From the NCBI GenBank assembly GCA_011316305.1, contig SAUG01000021.1:310001-374000 (forward strand): a DNA stretch of 64,000 bases, written 5' to 3'. The notes beneath the pieces are model-generated. The model searched no databases. It was not told where the DNA came from and saw only the letters and a program-made list of their open reading frames with translations. Position numbers and translations under genes: made by a program. This DNA comes from Rusavskia elegans. Its lineage: Eukaryota > Ascomycota > Lecanoromycetes > Teloschistales > Teloschistaceae. Of this stretch, positions 59,443 through 64,000 are shown in pieces. How positions within the stretch are numbered: the stretch's first letter is position 1; the number at the start of each line of letters is the position of its first letter.

Positions 59443-60811
59443 AGTGTTTGACAACTCTAAATATGTATGTTTTTGGGCTGCCCTACCCGTTCAGGTATAT
59501 TTCGATATCTTCATTGCAATTGCATCTGCTAATAGTCTCGCCAGATCCACCATTGCGACATCCGGGATATCCTACAAGACTGCCACGCTAGGGGCGTCCA
59601 ATGCTGTGCTGCATAAGGTAGAACTACCAGTTTACTGGGGGGCTTGCCACCTCAATGCTCGATCAACTTGTCAGTCCTGTGACCCTCTTGACCCCTCTAC
59701 TCGCACTCCTTTTCGTCCTTCCCTTGCCTTCCTCACACCCTGTCATCTTGAATCCGGACTAACAAGGCGACTTAGCATACAGAGCCAATCCGGCCTCGAA
59801 AGATCTTTCCGTTCCGAAGACGCGCTGCGCCTGCATCCCGAATGCCTACGACGATTAGGCCAAAGCAGAAGTCGCGACATGTACGGTTTGCCACATACCT
59901 GGAACGAACGCATAGACACCAAGCCCCTCTGGGCGCAGAGTGTGGGCGCGAAAGAAGCTTGGCCTTTGTACGGTGTCTAAAGGTGGAAAGGGAGAATAAG
60001 CATCTCTGAACTCGGCACGAATGGGATACATGCAGTTTCTGTACTGCTTCGGTCAACTTTGTGTGGTGAGATGAATGGTAGATTCGATGACGCAGCAGCG
60101 CTAGCTTGCTCTGCAACCTGAAGTGAATACTGGACGACATATGATGGATACGTTCGAGAGAAATGGCGAAAGGAAGGGTGATATATACCATCGCTGGCAC
60201 ATCATATCATTGGTGTTTCTCTGACCGGATCATGCATTGATTCGAACAACCATTTACTGGCATTTATGTGTAGGCAAGAAAGGTTAATGGGGGACTGCTA
60301 GCGCGATGTGTTGCAATACTAAGAAGACAGGATTGAGCATTGAGGATGAAAAGCTGTAACTATTATGGTCTGGTGTGGTCTGTGTTGCCCCTCCTGGATT
60401 CAGGGGTGATGTTGCACTATTGTGCTATCATTTGAAATCCAATAAAATCGATCTGAGTCATGAAGGGAGTATTATAATTGCAGGAAGTGCTAATATCATT
60501 GTCGCTGGATGTACTCTGTATTGAGTAAGCATTTGTTGGTAGTTTCAAGGTACGCTTTACCCCTGCATCCACGAATGAGCGAGCTATCCTGTGTGATTTT
60601 GCGTTCAGCACTTCTTTCCGGCTTGGATGATGACAAGATATCCGGCGGATATGTATTTAGATCCGGATAGCTGAGGCGTAAGTGTATACATTCAGAGCTC
60701 ATTGATAAGCACGACAGTCGAATAAGGCGAGGATGAAAATAACTATCCCATTATATGAAAGAAATAAGGGGAACCCATCTGACGCCAACCATTCATGACT
60801 ACTCTACCACA
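59443..60811. other. intergenic, no supported gene
   Basis: About 1.37 kb. Around 59,810-59,930 one plus-strand frame has short cysteine-bearing pieces (TRCACIPNAY and TCTVCHIPG) split by a stop. They might be remnants of another small secreted protein, but no start or signal peptide could be linked. Confidence 0.4.
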
Positions 60812-62954
60812 TCAACTACTTCCACGAGTCTTTTCTAACAGCGGCACCCGTTTCACCCCCTTAGAAGCCAACATAAACGAACCCACAACCTCATCCAAGG
60901 CCCTCTCCATCGTCCCAGCAACCCACTCCTCCAACCCCAAAACCCCAAACGACCCAACCGCCTCCCCCTCCAAATAATCCTTCAAACCCCCCACCGGAAC
61001 AACCTCCTCGCCACAATGATGCACATAGACCAACCCCTCGCCCCCGCTCCCACCAACAGCACACCCCACAAACCCCCTCGCCACACTATCCACATTCACA
61101 AAATCAAACGCCCCACTCGACCCCACAAGATCAGGCACCGCCTTCATCAACCTAGAATACCGCAACACACTATGCACGATATCCAGCGCCGGCACCTCCT
61201 CCCCTGTAATGCTACTAGGCCGATGGATCCACACGGGCGCTTGAAACCGGCGGTGCAGTTTCTCGAGCACCACTTCGCTGGCCCACTTGGAAGCTACGTA
61301 TCCGTCTGAGCCGTCAGCAGGGGGGCAGAATGCAGCCAACGATAACTCAGGCTGCGATTCGGCGCCGCTGAGGCGCGCGACGCCGCCGGTGGAGATGTAG
61401 TGCAGGGGAATGTTGTGGGTGCTGCGAACGGCGAGGCGGGCGAATTCGAGGGTAGAGAGGAAGTTGGGGGCTCGGAGGGAGCGGTAGTTTTTCATGTGGG
61501 AGACTTCGGCGCCGTTGTGGATGATGAGGTCGATGGAGGCGAGGAGGGTGTCGAGTTGGGGTTGGATCATGCCGAGGTTGGGGATTGAGAGGTCGCCCGT
61601 GTGGCAGACGATTTTTGGTGATTCGATGCTTAGTGGTCGGGGCTTTTTGTCCGGGGGTTGGGTGCGGATTGCTGCGTAGTGGATACGGGCGACGTGCGGG
61701 TGGTGGATCAGTTGGCGGAGGATAGCGGTTCCTAAGAAACCGGTTGCTCCCATGAGGAGAATGGAAATACCGTTCGTGCTGCGAGTTGGGGTGTTGTGTC
61801 CGTTTGGGAGACGCGGTAATAGGAATATGTTGGTATCCTGCTCTGTCTCCTTCTCCAGTCGATGTGGACGGCTTTTGCATCGCCGGTGAGTCTCGCGGCT
61901 AGCAGCTGGAGGGTACTCGACTGGAACAGCTCCAGTAGGGGAATATCCACCGCGAATACTCGACCGATCTCCGTCTTGAGGGGTAGTAAGAGTAAGGAGT
62001 TACCACCGACAGAGAAGAAGGCGGAGCTGCGTCGGATAGGCATTGAGAAGGAGATGTCACCCAGGACATTTCTCCAGACGTCTCGCAAGCGTGTCTCGTA
62101 CTCCGTGAGCTGCTTATCGGTCTCGTCGTTGAGAGAATCCTTCGGCAAAGGCAAACCTGCCAACTTGCGGCTGTTAAGCTTTCCACTTCGACCAGAGCCG
62201 ATTCAGAGCTAGCTGGGAAAAAAAAGAGGAATCGGAGTAAAGTCAGTATCTAGAAATGTGGAGATTTGGACCTTGCGTAGTGTTTCCGGCTTTCCCCATG
62301 GTCCATAATCATGGATCTCAGGAATGTAGGTTTCCATGATTGTGTGGCAGTTGGTGCCGCCAGAGCCGAAGCCATTGACACCCGCATGAAGTGGATGGGG
62401 TTGAGGACCTGGAGGCCATCCATGTGGGTTGTAGGTATTTGAAGCTTCTCGTAAGAAGGCTTTACGGCCGAGTTCAGGTCATGGAGATATTGGTTGGGCG
62501 GAATAGCCTTGTGACGCATAGCTAGTAAAGTCTTCAATAGTCCCGACTAGTAGCTGTAGTGTCTATGATCAATTTCTGCCTTGGGTAAAAGGATCAAAGC
62601 ATATATTTCCATCTGTATGACCAATGATCGTTTTGATCGACCCAACGATCACTGTAGGCCTGTGGTCTTGATCATAGCCCTTTGGAAAGAACGTTTGACT
62701 GAGTGCAAACGCTTCTCTAGAATCTCCAGCCGGTGTGCCAGTGCCTTACATTGTTCTGTTGTTAGCCACGTCATTGCAACACGGCAAGAATGGGTGGAAC
62801 TCTCCTTGTTCCGTCTCTTAGGAAGATGAAACCTACCATGTGCTTCAATGTACTGAGGCCGATCCTCTGCCTCAAAATGTCCAGTCCTGCACGCCTTATA
62901 CGCCTTACTGATCAACGCCATCTGCGCCTCAGGGGGGGAATGTGTGTATGCCAT
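60812..62954 (-). pseudogene. relic of a highly reducing PKS-NRPS megasynthase (KS piece joined to A10-T-R)
   Basis: Remains of a hybrid polyketide/nonribosomal synthase, read right to left. 62,954-62,837 then 62,744-62,569 is the ketosynthase C-terminal part: EAQMALISKAY, QYIEAHG, a normal 92-base intron, then [12 protein letters not shown] and [13 protein letters not shown], ending in a stop at 62,569. It resumes at about 62,548 (GLLKTLLAMRHKAIPP), shifts frame near 62,420, continues to NGFGSGGTNCH, and stops at 62,209. Within about 40 bases comes an adenylation A10-type motif (SGKLNSRKLAGLPLP). A carrier domain with FFSVGGNSL follows (61,858-62,163). Another one-base frame change occurs near 61,855. 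Then a thioester reductase domain (60,812-61,857) has GATGFLG and DLIIHNGAEVSH. The active-site Cys segment of KS, AT, all reducing domains, C and most of A are missing. Not functional as a synthase; the reductase frame is intact. Confidence 0.85.
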
Positions 62955-63195
62955 GATGTCTGAGCTGGAGATAGGATAGGAAGAACAGAGACTTTACAAT
63001 GGAACCAACGACTACGGTGGCACCGCAATGCAGTTGGAATTTCGATTCTGATATGTCGAGTTATCGTGTTTGCAGTCAGCTTGCATACGTGGCTGACGAA
63101 AGGCGATGACTTGGGTGTTAGATCCTATAGGTGTGTATGTGGAGACGTAGAGACCGCCTGGCAAGCCTCATCCTGCTGCTCGAGCTAAACCATGA

Positions 63196-64000
63196 CTGCT
63201 ATTCGAACTTCTCGCCTGTTCAAGCGAGCAAGCAGGCGGCCATTTGAACGCCCGCCGCGCCTACCTGACGGCATCCAACTACATCCGCGCGGCGCAGTTC
63301 ATGCTCAATGAAGGTCCCATCGGGCAAGACCAGCGCGTTCTTCCCAGCATTGAGCGCGCCATTGCGGACTTTCGCAAGCGCGTTCAGTACCGCGATGGGA
63401 AAACCTTCTTTCTGGAAATTCCGTACCAAAATGGCCTGAAGTTGCCCGGCTACCTCTACTTACCAGCGACTTCCCGGCGTATCCCTGGCCGCAAAATCCC
63501 CATTCTGCTAAACACTGGCGGAGCCAATTCCACGCAAGAGGAGATATACACCGTGAACCCGGCGACTGGGCCAGAGCTCGGCTATGCAGTCGTCACATTC
63601 GAAGGACCGAGCCAAGGGATTGTCCTACGCCGCGACAGATTAACGATGCGCCCGGACTGGGAAGTAGTCACGAGGGCGGTCTTGGATCACCTCTTTGCCT
63701 TCGCGAGCAACCATCCAGAGCTTGGGCTGGACCTGGTTCTTATTGCTGTTACCGTTGCATTGATAGGTGGCTACTTTGCACGATGTGCGGTTGTAGATGC
63801 ATGTATCAAATCGTGCGTCAGCGTTGACGGATCCTACAGCTTGGCAAGTTTCGTTGGCGGCCGAATGTCAGGGCCTCTCTTCAAAGGCTTCATAAACGGC
63901 TGGCTATCAGATGATGTATTCAACGCGATCCTGCGCTTTCTGCAGCGACTTGACTTCCAGGCGCGGTGGGAGTTCAATCATCCAAAACGGGCCACAGGTA
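63196..64000 (+). CDS. FrsA/DUF1100-like alpha/beta hydrolase, partial and probably degenerate
   Basis: A frame open from 63,196 to the right window edge, longer than 265 codons. The first in-frame ATG is at 63,301, which cuts into the conserved start (NARRAYLTASNYIRAAQFML). The true start is therefore lost or in an unseen exon. The body matches the hydrolase class found beside fungal PKS-NRPS genes such as those for fusarin- and cytochalasin-type compounds: IPYQNGLKLPGYLYLP, ILLNTGGANSTQEE, FEGPSQG and LRRDRLTMRPDWEVV. Where the nucleophile elbow G-x-S-x-G-G should stand, the sequence reads V-A-L-I-G-G (codons 63,754-63,771). The Gly and the catalytic Ser are therefore both replaced, each explainable by a single base change. 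Divergent from the PKS-NRPS relic, with about 240 bases between. Likely a decayed cluster member. Confidence 0.72.
   Translation, partial: MLFELLACSSEQAGGHLNARRAYLTASNYIRAAQFMLNEGPIGQDQRVLPSIERAIADFRKRVQYRDGKTFFLEIPYQNGLKLPGYLYLPATSRRIPGRKIPILLNTGGANSTQEEIYTVNPATGPELGYAVVTFEGPSQGIVLRRDRLTMRPDWEVVTRAVLDHLFAFASNHPELGLDLVLIAVTVALIGGYFARCAVVDACIKSCVSVDGSYSLASFVGGRMSGPLFKGFINGWLSDDVFNAILRFLQRLDFQARWEFNHPKRATG

Noticed and set aside
59444..59980. 178-codon plus-strand frame
   Set aside because: Begins inside sequence just after the small secreted protein, has no domain, and no signal peptide; treated as chance.
61347..61880. 177-codon His/Pro/Arg-rich minus-strand frame
   Set aside because: Third frame across the carrier-reductase junction; low-complexity shadow of the reductase domain.
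60812..62954. RIP (C-to-T) mutation as the cause of PKS-NRPS decay
   Set aside because: The region is not AT-rich and its lesions are frameshifts and deletions rather than many CA-to-TA stops.
1..64000. tRNA, rRNA, CRISPR array, intact transposon or telomere repeats
   Set aside because: Looked for conserved tRNA T-loop patterns, regular direct repeats, terminal repeats with transposase or reverse transcriptase motifs, and telomeric arrays; none seen by eye.

Overview
This is nuclear DNA from a filamentous ascomycete (Pezizomycotina). Genes lie on both strands with no operons. Nearly all are split by short introns, mostly 47-65 bases, with GT...CTAAC-like...AG signals. The proteins (ISWI remodeller, Osh-type oxysterol-binding protein, sedolisin, fungal rhodopsin-like membrane protein, Sly1, Coq7) are typical of this group. 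A dothideomycete is my best guess, but that is inference. I see no tRNA, rRNA, CRISPR array or intact transposon.

Layout. 0-8.5 kb: the start of a conserved fungal gene, ISW1 remodeller, mitochondrial release factor 1 and a gamma-glutamyltranspeptidase. 9-14 kb: two secreted peptidases that work at acid pH, a serine carboxypeptidase (S10) and a sedolisin (S53). 14.8-17.4 kb: a small conserved hypothetical gene and an alpha/beta hydrolase. 17.9-27.2 kb: two large lipid-signalling genes, phospholipase D (PX/PH/HKD) and an Osh3-like protein with GOLD, PH and ORD regions. 28.5-33 kb: a seven-helix fungal rhodopsin-like membrane protein and an IFRD-domain protein. 33.6-36.9 kb: RTF1 (Paf1 complex), divergent from COQ7. 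37-45.4 kb: a YdcF/DUF218 protein, a long PNUTS-like protein (TFIIS N-domain, RVSF motif, C-terminal CCCH finger) and SLY1. 46-50 kb: an orphan nuclear-type protein with a duplicated motif, TMEM234, and a doubtful small membrane-protein ORF. 51.5-57.9 kb: the C2-domain ingression protein Fic1/Inn1, and amidophosphoribosyltransferase (ADE4) in 11 exons.

From about 58 kb the window becomes accessory in character. It holds a small secreted six-cysteine protein and a wrecked PKS-NRPS megasynthase. A ketosynthase C-terminal piece is joined almost directly to the last motif of an adenylation domain, a carrier domain and a terminal reductase, with frameshifts and stops. Divergent from this, and running off the window edge, is an FrsA-like alpha/beta hydrolase of the kind found beside PKS-NRPS genes; its nucleophile motif has lost the serine. 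Together these look like the remains of a secondary-metabolite cluster and are the most interesting part of the window.

Exon boundaries were worked out by hand from splice signals, reading phase and protein-family continuity. Every multi-exon model given as complete has a total length divisible by three. Three introns use GC rather than GT donors.
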